Source of the DNA: Coleophoma eucalyptorum
Taxonomy: Eukaryota > Ascomycota > Leotiomycetes > Helotiales > Dermateaceae
NCBI GenBank assembly: GCA_026120035.1
Contig: JALRME010000011.1
Coordinates: 372,001-436,000, forward strand
Length of the DNA stretch: 64,000 bases
Reading direction: 5' to 3'
Shown here: piece after piece, positions 23,102-37,792 of the stretch
How positions within the stretch are numbered: position 1 is the first letter of the stretch
Layout of the letters: the number at the start of each line of letters is the position of its first letter
Program-made: the position numbers and the translations under genes
The notes under the pieces: model-generated
Told to the model about the DNA's origin: nothing
Databases searched by the model: none
What the model saw: the letters and a program-made list of their open reading frames with translations, nothing else

Positions 23102-25751
23102 ATGGCAGCTCCATCGAGACAGAACGACGAAGGGGACGAGACTACACCACTATTGCCATCTACTGAGCGTAACGCGCATGATCGACGACCTGTGCCAGCT
23201 TTGAAAAAGACTGGAAAGTGGATTACGGAACATGCTACCACTGTGTTTATGAGCTTGCTTCTTGCGGCTGTAATTGTTCTGTTGATTCTATTTGTTACAA
23301 GTATGTAGTCTAGCCTGCTGAGCATGCCTTGAGGCTATTAGGATATGGTTCTCATGGATCCAGCTAACAATTGACCAGGGATTTCCCCAAAGAAAGCGAA
23401 GACTACAGCCGGTATATGCTCTACACCAGCCTGTGTCCATGCAGCCTCCGAAATTCTTTACAACCTCTCTCCCGAATACAAGACTATCGATCCGTGTAAC
23501 AACTTTGAAGAATTGGCTTGTGGTGGATGGGGTGATAGACACGATCTGCGACCCGACCAAGGAGACGCCTTCACCGGGACGATCATGAGCGAGAATTCGC
23601 AAACTCTACTCAGACATATTTTGGAGGCACCATATCCCGAAGACTCGAAACATTCACACTTTTCTCCTTCTATGCTCACGAAAAATGTTGCATCTGTAGA
23701 CCAACAAAACTTTGAAAAGCTCAAGTCAGCCTATGATGCGTGCATGGATGAGGAAACGATTAAGAAAGCAGGCGTGAAACCGCTGATGGATATCACTGGG
23801 CAGGTTATCAAAAGTTTCCCAAGCAAGAAGTCAAGGGATAGTGATGCACTGGCCAGTACTATTCTTTACCTTGAGAAACTCGGCGTTTCTTCCCTTGTCT
23901 CCCTTGGTGCAGGTGCCGATGATAAAGATCCAGATGTAGTGGTCGTTCAAGCTATGGCACCTTGGACTGTTGGTCTTCCGGCAAAGGACTATTACGAAGA
24001 CGGAAAGATCCTTGGGAAGTACGAGGTTGTTCTTTCGGAGGTTCTTGGGGCGTTATACCCTGACTCAAAGGATATTAATTCCACAGCCAGCAGTGTTGTG
24101 AAATTTGAGAAGGCTTTAGCTGCCGCATCGCCCGACCCTGAGGATGCTTATGATGTCACGGTAAGCACTGAATTGTCTTTCACATGTCTTTATTAAGTCT
24201 ATGCCAGTTAATAACTGTTATTGATGACGCGTAATATTTCATCATTACACAACTGATCGATGATAGAAATCCTACAATCCAATGTCGCTTAAGGATGCTG
24301 ATAAGTTGGCGCCTGAGATCGGACTTAGTATAGTCATCAACAGTCTTGCGCCTGCAGATTATAAGACAAATCGTATCATTGTTGGTTCTCCAAAGTACAT
24401 GACTAAGCTTTCGGAGACCCTATCAGACACACCCACGGATGTCTTACAGACATTCTTTGTTTGGAAGGTCATCCAGGCCTTCTCTTCAGTAATCGAGGCT
24501 GATGAGCTCAAGCCATACTCTAGATTTAGAAACGAGCTATCTGGAAAGGTAAGGAAGAAACCTCAATCTACTTCATCCACTAAAGTAGAACAGGATCCTG
24601 ATTCGACGCCCGAGCGATGGAGAACTTGCGTGGGCCACGTTGACAACGGTTTGGGTTGGATTCTGAGCCGTTTCTTCGTTGAGAAAGCCTTCTCGGCCAA
24701 GGCAAAGGATTTTGGTGACCAAGTTGTTTCCGATATTAAAGAGATGTTTATTGAAAAGCTTGAGGCCTCCAGCTGGATGGATAAGAGCGTCATTGACCTT
24801 GCAATCGAGAAGGTGCACAAGATTGTCCAAAAGATTGGCTACCCAACTAAGGCAGGTTGTTATTAACTATCTTTCATTTCCTCCTTGCTGATCTTTCCCA
24901 GAGTCCTGATATAATGGACCCTCCAAGCTTGGAAAAGTACTACAATTCAGTCGAAATATCAGGCTCGAAATTCTTTGAAAATGCCATTGCAATGAACAAA
25001 TTTGCTGTTGCTGAACAGTGGTCAAGCCTCAGCAAACCTGTAGATCGTGAGGAGTGGGGTGTATGTGAATTTCTTTCCCACCCAGCTTGAATCAGATTAG
25101 CTGACATCTTCGCAGATGAGTGTCCCGACTGTCAATGCTTACTACAACCCACCCGGCAACGAGATTGTTTTCCCAGCTGGCATTATGCAGTTTCCAGTTT
25201 TCGATGTCAACGTCCCACAGTATCTTAGCTATGGAGCTTTTGGTGCAGTTTCTGGACATGAACTCTCCCATGCCTTCGATTCCACTGGCCGACATTATGA
25301 TCAGAATGGAAATTACACAGATTGGTGGACTAACAGTACCGTGGAAGCATTTGAGAAAAAGGCGGATTGCTTCGTTGATCAATACCACAACTATACCATT
25401 GAAGGGCCAGATGGCAAATCAATTCATGTCAACGGTCGTCTCACATTGGGAGAAAACATTGCCGACGCAGGTGGTATCACTGCCTCATTTTCAGCATGGA
25501 AGAAGCGCCAAGCAGAAACTCCCAATCAGGACCTTCCAGGTCTCGAGCACTTCACACAAGAACAGCTCTTCTTCGTCAGCTATGCCAACTGGTGGTGTGG
25601 CAAATCCAGAAAGGAGACTGCTATCAATCGGATCTATACCGATCCACATGCGCCAAAGTGGGCAAGAATCCTAGGCACCATGGCAAACTCGAAGGATTTC
25701 TTGGAGAGCTTTAGCTGTCCTACAAAGGAGCCTGTCTGTGAGCTTTGGTGA
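23102..25751 (+). CDS. Membrane-anchored M13 metallopeptidase (neprilysin/endothelin-converting-enzyme family)
   Basis: Exons: 23102-23300, 23379-24160, 24267-24851, 24902-25060, 25116-25751. The start MAAPSRQNDEG is chosen because the open frame upstream looks non-conserved. A short cytosolic tail is followed by one membrane segment at about residues 43-66 (TVFMSLLLAAVIVLLILF), giving a type II protein with an extracytosolic peptidase. Cys-containing DPCNNFEELACGGW follows. The last exon has the zinc site SGHELSHAFD and downstream GENIADAGG with the third zinc ligand, plus WWCGKSR. As drawn the protein is 786 residues; removing a possible 45-base intron at 24550-24594 gives 771. The intron 24852-24901 appears to use a GC donor (AAG|GCAGGT), since no GT donor keeps the frame. 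It probably cleaves peptides at the cell surface or in the secretory path; the substrate is unknown. Confidence 0.9.
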
Positions 25752-28125
25752 AAGGTGTCCGGCTGCGTTCATATTATGGCAAGAAGGACTTTTGAGGACT
25801 ATCCCAAGATTGAGTTTTTAATGATATTGAATCAATAGCAATACCTGTTCAACAACTCTTTTATACCCAGAGAAGTGATACTTGAAAAGGCAACATGATA
25901 GAACAGGTTGCAGATCCCATCAGATAGTACTTGAGCCTCTTCCCGTCTCCCGCTTCATCCCCCCCTCCTTTTCCAAGCATGCAGAAGCGAGAAGGTAATA
26001 TTATTTCCCAAATTTGAGAAGGCACTAGGAAACATGGATGTTTCAGAATCCATACAATTAGACTTTTCTTATTCTAAATGCGGAGATGTGTTGTTGCCTT
26101 CTTTTCCAGGTTCGCACGTCGCCTCTTTCTTCCTCCATCTTGTCCTTCCAATCTATAAGTCTCTTTGGGGCTGCAGATCATGAAATGAAAATGGATAAAT
26201 TGGCAGATCTTTGATGTCCGGACATGTCTTGAGTCACTTGACCACAGCAGATCTGACTTCGCCTGACTCTTGCAGATGTGCGAGTGCAGGGAGAAGTGAG
26301 TCGAGCAGTGGAGATACTGTGCTTTTGCCGGTTGCTTTGAGCAGAGAGGAAGGAAGGAAGGAAGTAGCTGCATTGACCTCCCCAGGCGTCCGGTACGAGA
26401 ACGAGTCGTGTCTGGCTCCTTTCTCCAGGTCATGTCAACCATGAGATCCAACCGCCCAAACATCTCGCCCCACAGTATAGCAGTACGTGACCACTTTATC
26501 CTTCCAGAAACCCCCCAAGCTACCTACCTACCTGTCTGGATCCACTACCTCCGCATTCTCTCACCCACGGTAGATCTATCCATGAGCCTTAGCCCCGAAG
26601 CACAGATAGGCGGCAGTGCACAATATGCACAGAATATAGGTGGGGATCGGCAGCCGGGCGTGCCATGGTCGTCGATGCGAAGTCGTTATACAGAGAACTT
26701 GTCAGGTCTGGCCCTCCCATTTCTCATGAGACTTGTCTCTTTTGGGGAGACATATCAACGAGCACCTCTGCACAAATACCTGACTCGAGTACGTCAACTG
26801 TGTAAAGGACAAGTTTATAGCACACAAGACATGACTCGAGTTAGAGGGAGACAGTGCACAAAGGATGCCTAAGCAGAGACGAGTTAGGTTCAATAGGTGC
26901 TAGTAGTGCATTGGAAACATGCCAGAAGCTCAGCCAAAGCAGAGGCCGCCCAAGCAGAGGTGAATGGGCGGCACCCTTCCGCCCATGCTGCCAATCCCAA
27001 TGCAACCCCAAGATGAGGATGGTTCGATTTCAGGAATTCGGGATTGAGGCACTAAGGACGAAAAGGGGACAAGCACCCATGTGTCCATACAAGCGCAGTT
27101 GGGAATAAGCTTAGCGAGATCTGGAGAAATGGCGGGGTAGGCGAGCACTAGGTACCAGAAGAGATTAAGTCTTCCGGGGAGAAGGAACGCTTCTGCTTTG
27201 CTCGCTAAAGTCCGCCAGAAAGGCAATCGGACGGACATCCCAAGCTGGCGGCTGTCGATGAGGAACAGGAGAAGGCCGTTTCCTCCATTCGGCCTAAATT
27301 CCGCTCTCTCTTGGTCCGCCTACTCCTCCCCATCCTCACGGACTCCCGTTGCAGCTATGGTAGAGGCTGGTAGCCATTGCAGCTATCTCCCGCCAGAGAG
27401 TGCCAGACTCCACTCCCTTCATGAGAGGGGGTCCAATCCTCTCCATTCTACCAGCTGCCGTGCTCTTGCTCCGTGTTTAGTGGTAGAGCAATGGCATAGC
27501 ATATCATTACATCGCACGGCACCAGGGGCGAAGCTAGGTTGCAACAGTCTGGCCTCCTGACTAGATCGGGGATCACAGGATGGATTGGATGCCGTTTAGA
27601 CTATTGCTGGTCTGGGGCAACGACTATCGGATCTATCTTGGCTGCTCCGCCGGGAGGAGGAGAAGGGGCTTTGGTAACGAGTGTTGCGGGTTTGTGTCGT
27701 GTATGGTCTGGTCCAGGACAGCAAGGCCTGGCTTGGGATAGTCTCAGACTTCATTCGAAGCTTACGTCGCCGTTGGTTGCGGGGATAAGGAAGTCTTCTT
27801 TCATCGCCTGCCCTTGCCAGAGCTGGGGTTAGCCAGCCCAGCTGCGTGGTTACTGAGCTAGTTGACTTTCCTGCACGCCGGTCAGCCACGGCCAATGTGC
27901 ATTGGGAAACGAGTCTTGCTCTATCTGATATATATTCCTGCCTATGCACATACAATATCTATCAGCACCTTGCCTCAATTCCTCTTTTCATTTCTCCATA
28001 CCTATATCCTTTCATCCATACCTCATCCATACATACATATCACTCCTCCACAGCTCGACATCTACCTGGATCTCTTCTTTCACTTTTACAATCACCTTGT
28101 CGCCATAGATCTTTTGAAGTGACGA

Positions 28126-28184
<59 letters not shown>

Positions 28185-28195
28185 CCATCATAATC
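25752..28195. other. Intergenic region between the peptidase and acetate transporter genes
   Basis: About 2.4 kb holding the peptidase 3' end and the transporter promoter. It contains a short GGAA repeat near 26347-26362 and, next to the transporter start codon, a compound CA/TA microsatellite. Open frames of 100-150 codons here overlap on both strands and show no recognisable content. Confidence 0.55.
28132..28183. repeat. Compound (AC)15(AT)11 microsatellite in the 5' leader of the acetate transporter
   Basis: Fifteen AC units at 28132-28161 are followed directly by eleven AT units at 28162-28183. The array ends 12 bases before the ATG at 28196, so it probably lies in the transcribed leader. 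A CU-rich stretch precedes it. Length variation here could change promoter or leader behaviour; that is inference. Confidence 0.9.
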
Positions 28196-29255
28196 ATGGC
28201 CGATCACCAGGAGGACTTCTACAGCAAAGAGTCCATAAATGATTCTAAAGAGCAACGAGTAGGCAATGGGTCATCACATTTAGAAGACCTGCGAAAAGTC
28301 ACGACCAATATCACGCTGTCACCCGACCAATTCGAGAAGCTATACCTTTCGCCTCAGAACCGCGTGTCTGGGGATTTGAGAAAGACGTTTGGTAATCCTA
28401 CACCGATGTAAGCCTCTCCGTCTTTAAGAGCAGTGGTCTGTGTTAAGACAAGATGGGAGCTAACAATGATTCAGGGCTCTGTTAGGCTTCACAATTGCTC
28501 TTACTCCGCTTTCCGCCGAGTTGATGGGCTGGAGAGGCGCTGCTGGATTCAATGCCACGATGTAAGTCAAGACGCAACCAATCCCTACCACCATGGGATA
28601 CGGCCCTTTAGGGGAGCCAAGAAAGAGAGTAACTGACTTGGTTTTACCAGCGGCGCCAACTACTTCTTCGGCGGCCTCCTCCTGATTATAGCAAGCGTAC
28701 TGGAATTCTTCCTCGGCAACACATTCCCCTCCATCGTCTTCGCCGGCTACGGAGCACATTTCCTCACCTTTGCCGCAACATTTCAGTCAGTTCAACTCTT
28801 CCCCTCTCTGCCCTCGTTACTAACACAAACCCATCAGACCAGCATACGCCGCCATATCCGCCTACACAACGGATGGCACCGCAACGCAAACCCCAGCCTT
28901 CCAAGCTGCATACGGCTTCTACACTATCTCAATGGCTTTACTCTCCAGTATCTTCCTCGTATGCAGCGTTCGCACCAACGTCGTCTTCGTGCTGATCTTC
29001 GCGTGCGCTGATATGGGCTTCATCCTCGTCACGGGTGCCTTCTGGCAGCTGGCCCAGGGAAATGCAGCCATAGGCAGCAAGCTGCTCGTTGGCACTGGAG
29101 CCTGTTTCTTCGGCGCTTGTATGGCGGGTTGGTACCTCCTGTTTGTGATCATGATCGCCACGGTGGACATGCCCTTCTCGCTACCTGTCGGCGACTTGAG
29201 CACGGTGATCAAAGGGGCAAGCGATCGGGCGAAGATGAAGAAGAACCAAGAGTAA
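28196..29255 (+). CDS. GPR1/FUN34/YaaH family acetate transporter
   Basis: Four exons: 28196-28407, 28475-28561, 28651-28785, 28838-29255, giving 283 residues, the usual family length. Introns are 67, 89 and 52 bases with GTAAGC, GTAAGT and GTCAGT donors. A hydrophilic N-terminus of about 65 residues precedes the family signature NPTPMALLGF at residues 67-76. Six hydrophobic segments follow, including GANYFFGGLLLIIASVLEF, the paired FLVCSVRTNVVFVLIFACAD and a final LLFVIMIATVDMPFSLPVGD. Members such as yeast Ato and Aspergillus AcpA move acetate (or acetate/ammonium) across the plasma membrane; the substrate here is inferred from family. The start codon follows a long microsatellite. The gene converges on the minus-strand transporter at 30192-31600. 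Confidence 0.92.
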
Positions 29256-30191
29256 AAGGGCGAGCCCGCTTGTGAGCAGACTGTGATCCCGTGGGTTTTG
29301 TAGAAAGTAGGGCACACCAGTTCACTGATTTCTGGGATTTGTGACTGCAGTTGGATATGGAGGATGGGGGCGGAGATTCCAGGGCTGGGAGGTGAAGATT
29401 GATAGTTGAGTTGGTGGTGGATCTTGTCGACCTATGTATATATGCACTGCTGAGCCAATGAGTTGATTTGGTTTGGACTAAGAGAGCGCCGGGGAAGCAT
29501 TTGGTTGGTCTATGCCTTAGTTGCGTGTACCACCTAGCAACCAAAAAAAAAGAAAGAATAAGCTGCGTCAATGGAAAACACACGTATGAAGAGTGAGTGT
29601 CTGCAGGCAGCTTGCAATCAAGTTTTGTGACTACATAGATGGTTTTATTGTTCTTGCGTTCTGGCGATGGAGTGAGGGTGACAGGCATGACTGGTGGTGG
29701 TAAGTATGGGGAAGTATTGGTACAAGATCTGACTCGCCGACTCTGTTGCTTACCAGCACCATATAAACAATGTTGATCTTGCGTGGAATTTATTGCCTTC
29801 TGAGAAATTGCGTCAAGGGTTGGGAACGTTGATATCACAAAGATCATCTTCTACTTCGGCTTTGGTTTTATGACTTTTTGATTTTCTATTTTAAAAATGA
29901 TTTGGCAAGGTCATCATCAGCAACGCGCCTGCGCCGTCTATACCCTAAGGTTTGCCTCCCTTCTACCAGAAAGGTCATCTAGTCATGTTGCCAATAACAA
30001 AGGAGAATGAAATGAATCTCAAAATGTATTCGTGCGAAGTGGTGGCTTCCCACTCGCTTTCATACCACCCGACAATTGTCAGGATTACAACACGTAGCCA
30101 TTACAAATCTCAGAACCCCCATACTGACACAGTGCCTAAAAGCCAGGCACTGTCCCCTCCCGTGTACAAAACGACAACTGAAAGAACACAT
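29256..30191. other. Convergent intergenic region
   Basis: About 0.9 kb between the 3' ends of two converging membrane-protein genes. It should hold both 3' untranslated regions. A 212-codon minus-strand open frame (29209-29847) runs antisense into the transporter 3' end and looks like chance. Nothing else stands out. Confidence 0.6.
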
Positions 30192-31600
30192 TTATGTGCT
30201 TCCGACAGCGTTCTTGGCAGCATCAAGGTAGTTCTTTGGTACGTAGTCTGCTGCATATGTTGGTGCCAATCCACCAAGAAGCACAAAGACGGTCATGACA
30301 ACTGCGCCAAGAATAATGAGCTTTCGGAGGACTGGGCGACGAGAGCCGAAATCAGCCCATTGGCGTCCACCCTCAGCGAAGTAGCCCTTGAGTTGCTCTG
30401 CACCAAGCTTGTAGTAAACCAGACCACCGAGGGCAATGCTGTAACCGAAGAATTGGAGTCCAGTGACGACGGTTCCCCAGATCATCATGGAAGCAGCAAC
30501 GAGGAGAATATCCTTGAGAACACCACAGAGAGTGAGGACGAGGGAAGAGGTCTTTCCGATCTGTAGGACGATTAGCGAGCGCTATAAAGCAGTACAAGGG
30601 AACTTACCAAGAAGACCACTGAAACGTTCAAGAGGAAGGCAACCATAGCGTTGGCGAGGAAGGTCCAGAGACCAACGGCATAGATTTGTGGCATGGTGAC
30701 AAGGGGAATTTCCCAGAAAAGAGCCACAATGAAGTTCATGATGGCACAGATTGGTGCGAAGTAGTAAAGAGAAACAAGAGGGTCCATCTTGTACTCTGCA
30801 GAGCTCAAAAGCTTTCCGACCAAAACCAGTCTGACAGCCTCGAAGGCAATTCCACCGACCTGGTAGATGAATCCAATCAAGACGAAGTCGATCTCTCCGA
30901 ATGATGCGAGGACAACACCAACGACAATAGCAGAAACGTTGAAGAGAACCTTCAAGTTAGGCTTAGATTCGCCGAGGGCCCAACTGGCAAGTAGAACGGC
31001 GACTGGAGTGGTGGCCTAAGGAATCGAGGTTAGAAATTTCGCAATCAGGAGCAACTGCAGCTTACCTTGAGCATTTGAATGAAAGAAACACTCAAGTAAA
31101 GGTAGGTCAAGTTTCCGCAGATCAGACTCAAACTGAAAAACAGCCCAATTGGTACAATAGCTCTCAAATAGACCCGTCCAGTCATCTTCACTGTCTTGCG
31201 GCCATCCAAAAGGGTTGTTGTGCGGGCGAGAACCTGAGTCATAAATGTCGCAAAACCGAGATGCCAAGATGTGAGGAGAACAGGGTAATCTGAGGGTCAA
31301 TCAGTATAATTGCTCGTCTTTTATGAATCTTCAAACGTACGGAATCCCAGAGTCGATAAGATCCATTTGTTGAAGAGAATAACGCTGGAACTCAAAGTAA
31401 TCCAGACACTATAAGTTTGTCGTTAGAAGCTGGCTCGTTTTACGTATCTATCTTGTAGAAACTCACATAACATAAACTGCAGGCGGCAGAGTTGCCTTGG
31501 GTGGCTCTGACTTCTCCGCCATTGGATTGACAGTTGGTAGTACTGGAGCATCTGAAGGCCTCGAGAGCTCACCCGAGATACGAACCTTTTCTTCACCCAT
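30192..31600 (-). CDS. Triose-phosphate/nucleotide-sugar translocator family membrane protein (DMT superfamily)
   Basis: Five exons: 31600-31467, 31408-31341, 31289-31066, 31015-30608, 30560-30192, giving 400 residues. Introns are short (58, 51, 50, 50 and 47-base class) with clear GT and AG ends, and each join restores the family reading. After a hydrophilic N-terminus come VIVWITLSSSVILFNKWILS, then FHYPVLLTSWHLGFATFMTQ and MLKATTPVAVLLASWALGES, the classic TPT-family order. About ten membrane segments follow, ending in a short polar tail. Family members exchange phosphorylated sugars or nucleotide sugars for phosphate or nucleotides across internal membranes, usually Golgi or ER in fungi. 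The substrate cannot be read from sequence. It neighbours the UDP-galactopyranose mutase gene 2.9 kb away, which hints at but does not show a shared nucleotide-sugar role. Confidence 0.9.
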
Positions 31601-34507
31601 GTCGGCGATTGTGAAGATGCGAGATAGGTTAAATAGTGCCTAAAGAATGTGCAGAGTCGCGGTCGCAATTAAGAGAGCGCGACGGTTGGAAAATTGGACG
31701 GTGGAGGGTCTCGAAAGGGCCTAGAGCTTTCTGACAGCTGTTCGTGCCAGATAAGGTCTGCGAGGGCAGATGTGCTGCTGGCAGACTATTGAAACAAAAG
31801 CGCGATGAGAGAAAGATGGGATGGGCGGAGAAGCTGAGGTTGGACTCTACGAGAGAAGGGAAGAAAGATCTTAAAAGTTAGACGGGAGAGAGTGACAGAT
31901 GAATATGAACGGAATGGCACGCTGGTTAGGAGGAGCCAATTGAGGACTAGGGACTATGCTTAAAGAGGCAAGGGAGCATCAGGATAACGCGCAATACAAA
32001 CGGAGTGTTACAAGGTCTTGTTCTGCTAATAGACAGCACAAAGAGTTAGGTTAGCCGAACAACCCCCCTATTTTAATCCCAGGAGACTGCATTTTGCCTT
32101 CTATCTTCCATCACCATCATTCCATTTTCTCTCTTCATTTGGACAGGGGTTTGCAATGTTGCAGTTCCACTCGACCCAACTCGATTGAATTGGACCGAAC
32201 TGGGCTGGCCAACATGTTGTACATTGTCCGTTGCTGATTGTATCGGGCACCAGGTCAAAAGATTGGGAACTGCAGAAGAAATGGCCATCACATCACATAT
32301 ACAAGTTAATCGTCTTAGTTGTCATCGGTGTCATCAATCTTCGACGCTATGAAACTTGCGATAATCTTCTTCGAGTCCTTCGTTGCCTTTTCTCCTACAA
32401 GACGTCGTCGTTGTACTATACCTCGAGGCTGAGGATTACGAAACTCGTCCTATACATCAGTCGTTATACTCCGTCCAGAAGCTCCCAACCAAATCTACCT
32501 CTCACGCTGCCTCTTACATCTGTGCACTCTGGCGACCGGTAGAAGCTCGAAGCTTGTTTTCAATTGTGCTAATTTCATCTGCTCTGTCACACCCGATCAA
32601 CATCTTCTCTTCTGCCATCATCCACGCAGATCAGTTTCATATCTATGATGGTGGGTACAGTGGGTTACGTGCTTGAGCATGTTGAAAGCCTCGCGCTCTG
32701 ATTGACTCGCAACCTCAGGATCGGCTATCACGTCAATGAGAACAGAGCCGTTTGACTGTATGAGGTTGGGAGAACCCCAAACAAACTGCCGTGCCGCAGA
32801 TTTGGATCAACAGGTGTGTAGATGACGATGTTATATTCATCCCAAATCCTTCCCTCGTGTGGATACAATCACCGTAATAACATTCCGAATATATAGCCAT
32901 GGGGATTTGGAGCCTGCAACAGAACTATACAGATAGATAACCTTATGATTCGACGGCTATGGTGAAACAGACAATATGTTTTGTTTGAATCCACAGTCTT
33001 CCAAGCTTTTTCTTTTCATGACTAAATGATCCTGTTGGATAGAAAAAACCTTAGCTTCCTTAATGATGGCGACCGTACCACACGGCACTGTAACCTATGT
33101 CATATCGGATGAGTTGCTTGGATAGCCGGACTTGAGATGAAGCTCCACCGCATCGTCATCCATGCTAAAATTAACAAATTTGTGCCTTCCCGGGGCAGAC
33201 GAAGATCTTTTGATACTGAACAATCAAGAATCTCTCCGCTATCTGCTATCGAACTGGGTTCACACAGGACACCTTCCTCCTCCGTGAAGCGATCAAGGAA
33301 GGGGTCTTCAGGGGAGTTGAATGACTGGGGAATAATAATAGGGGTTCGTAGGTCTGTCCACCTCTCCTGGAGGCAAAGGTACAAGAGTATGCATTGCAAA
33401 ACTCCGCAAGGCTGGCTGCAACTGTGAGATACAGCAGCCGCTATGCATTTGCGGGAGGCTGGACCGAAAGTGGCCCCTGAGACAGTATGATAGCCATTGG
33501 TTGGGGTGTCGTGCGTCTGCAAAAGCGACGGCAAGCTTGTAATTAAGCAATTAGATGTGTGGAGTCTATCATTTCCTAAGCTTGCAGAGACGAGATAGAC
33601 AGATATCCCGCATCTCATCCCATCCCATCACTGGCCGATTAGCGCAACCTGCAGCAGTTCCTTACAGTCTTGCCGTCACTGTTCGGAATACTTACTTGGG
33701 CTCTGCATCTGCATGGTACCGGTAGTGGCGGGAAAGCATCGGTCTGCAGTTCAAGGCTCTACTCGAAGGATTTGCATTCTCAAACAGCTTACGATCGAGA
33801 GAGGTGAGGGAGTTAGGATAGATGGTCGAACCATAGTGTAGCAGCGTTTCAATGGCTTAGCACACCCTCCCACTACAAAACGTGGTTCGACAGCCTCGCT
33901 TCCCTCCATCCCATCTTCTCCCATCCCCATCGTCTCAAGGTTCGACCTTTATTTTATTTTTATATTAGCCTTTTTCTGCATGGCGCCTTGGGCCAAGATC
34001 CTCAAACTAAAGTAGAAATAAAAATAAAGACGTTACTATCTACCTTTGCGGGACATAGCCTTCCCTCCAGGCTCGCGGGCCAATTGATTGGAGGTTAGAT
34101 GCCGTGTGCCACAAGGGAAATTCTGATAAGCACAAGGGATGAGGATGCGCAGAAAGTCAGCAGAAGGAATGAAAGAGTAACAAGCAAGCAATCAATCTGT
34201 CAAAGTCTTGTATCGCCTCTGCTTAGTGGACGACCAATGGATAAGGCCCTGGGCACCATGGATTCAAATGTCGGAAAGACGCGTTGACCAAAATCCCTGT
34301 CCAAATTCCAGATCATCGTCGACTCCTATTATTTGTGCTCCCCTCCTCCCCTCTCTACTCGGCCTGACTTAACCTTCAAGAGTCCCTGCGCCGTCCTCAC
34401 ATTTTCTTTGCACTCGAAAAGCTTCAATTGCTCTTCTTTTCTCTAGACTCTTCCTCTGTCTTTAAGTGCACAGTCTCTACATTGCAATCCCAGTTCCAAT
34501 CTTCAAG
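31601..34507. other. Divergent intergenic region between transporter and UDP-galactopyranose mutase genes
   Basis: About 2.9 kb holding two promoters. The minus-strand open frame 33100-33618 (172 codons) has no recognisable domain. An A/T-rich stretch near 33947-34030 carries loosely complementary TTTATTTTTAT and ATAAAAATAAAG words about 60 bases apart. CT-rich sequence just before 34508 fits a typical fungal leader. Confidence 0.55.
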
Positions 34508-36404
<1,897 letters not shown>

Positions 36405-37792
36405 GCCGGCACACACTCAAGGAAGAGCTCCAAGAGTGTTAAATAGAGGAGTACACGATGGCATTTAGACGAAGAATAAAAGTCTGATACCAATGTCATA
36501 TTTTGCTGCTGTTTGAGCGTTTGTTGCATGGTCAACACCTGGATTTTACTGGTCGTTGAGGTATACACATTTCTTGTTATGGCTGGCTTGGACAAGATGG
36601 AAAACGGATGGACGGACAGAATGTCCGGCGGTGTAAGGTTGGCTACTTTGGTGCCATCTTGGGATTCTTTTCTCCTATCGCTTTCATAGAGGTATATAAA
36701 TTAGAATGCAATTTGCTATTCCCAGCACTATGGACGCTCTATCACATCTCATGATGCCATTCGAGCCATAGCATAGGTGCAGAGCTCAGATGTTATTAGA
36801 GGTATTAGAGCAACTTACCTAGTTAGCCATCTTATAATCTTGCGAATGAGCGATGCGTAGGACCCATGGAGGTGATATTGGAAGGCCTTGTTACATACAT
36901 GTAGGTGCCGTATTGTCTGTCACATGACAATGTGGTTTCAACAGTCTATCCAGAACCAATTTCAGTGATTGAAACATCTTGTTCAAGCCGATATAAAGAA
37001 GCAGTATCCATGGATTGAGACAATTACTGGTGCAAACAGTGTATATGAATGATACCTTTGATGCAATAAATGGCATCCTTGATTTGGCATTTGCCTCCTC
37101 CCTGATCTTGTTGCGCCTTACCCAGGTCTCCTTAGGTCCTTGACATTCTGTTTTGCCTCAGTTCTAGGTGGGTCATATATCGCTGACAGCTGAAATGGCA
37201 TTACTTCACAGAACAGAAAAGAACGCAGAAGCTGCATGAGCTTAGCCACAGCTGGACCTTATCGATGAGGTAGTCAGCGTGCATGTGCCTTATGTGCTTC
37301 TGAAGCTTCCAGAACTTAGTTGTACAACCGGACACTATCTATGGCTTGAGGGAAGCAACGCTGGGGAGAAATTTCCAAATCGAAACTTAGTAAAATAACT
37401 TAACATTGAGAGTATATACTTTGCACATGAAGCGTGTCCATTTTTGCTTCCAGCTTCCCATTCTCAGCTCCCCAGCCCCCCACGGCCCCCTTTCTACAGT
37501 GCGTAGCTCGCTCCCTGCTGTGGCTGAACCACGGCAGTAGTGACAGTGACGTAAACAGGAAAAGACACAGACTACAGATACCTAAGCCGTAAGGCCATCC
37601 ACAAGACCGACGATTTAGTCGAGACCAACAGAACAGTCGCAAATTAGATCACAATTACGTGTATCGTGTATCGATAATCAAAATCGCATTATTTTCAGCC
37701 TTACGAGGTCCACGACACGCACGAACACGGACTGCCACGCCTGCACAGGACAATGAGACTTCAGCAATGATCTAACACCTTGCCGTTGAATC
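36405..37792. other. Intergenic region between UDP-galactopyranose mutase and the second histidine kinase
   Basis: About 1.4 kb that should hold the mutase 3' end and the promoter of the downstream kinase gene. I see no convincing open frame, repeat or RNA gene in it. Confidence 0.6.
36475..36480 (+). terminator. Candidate polyadenylation signal AATAAA
   Basis: A canonical AATAAA lies 71 bases after the stop codon of the UDP-galactopyranose mutase gene, a plausible distance for a fungal 3' untranslated region. The hexamer is short and often occurs by chance, so this rests on position. Confidence 0.4.

Noticed and set aside
29209..29847. 212-codon minus-strand frame downstream of the acetate transporter
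   Set aside because: It runs antisense into the transporter coding sequence, is rich in Ser/Thr/Pro, and shows no conserved feature.
33100..33618. 172-codon minus-strand frame upstream of UDP-galactopyranose mutase
   Set aside because: No recognisable domain, and another open frame on the opposite strand covers the same bases.
33947..34030. Complementary A/T-rich words that could be terminal repeats of a small mobile element
   Set aside because: The match is imperfect and made only of A/T runs, with no target-site duplication visible.
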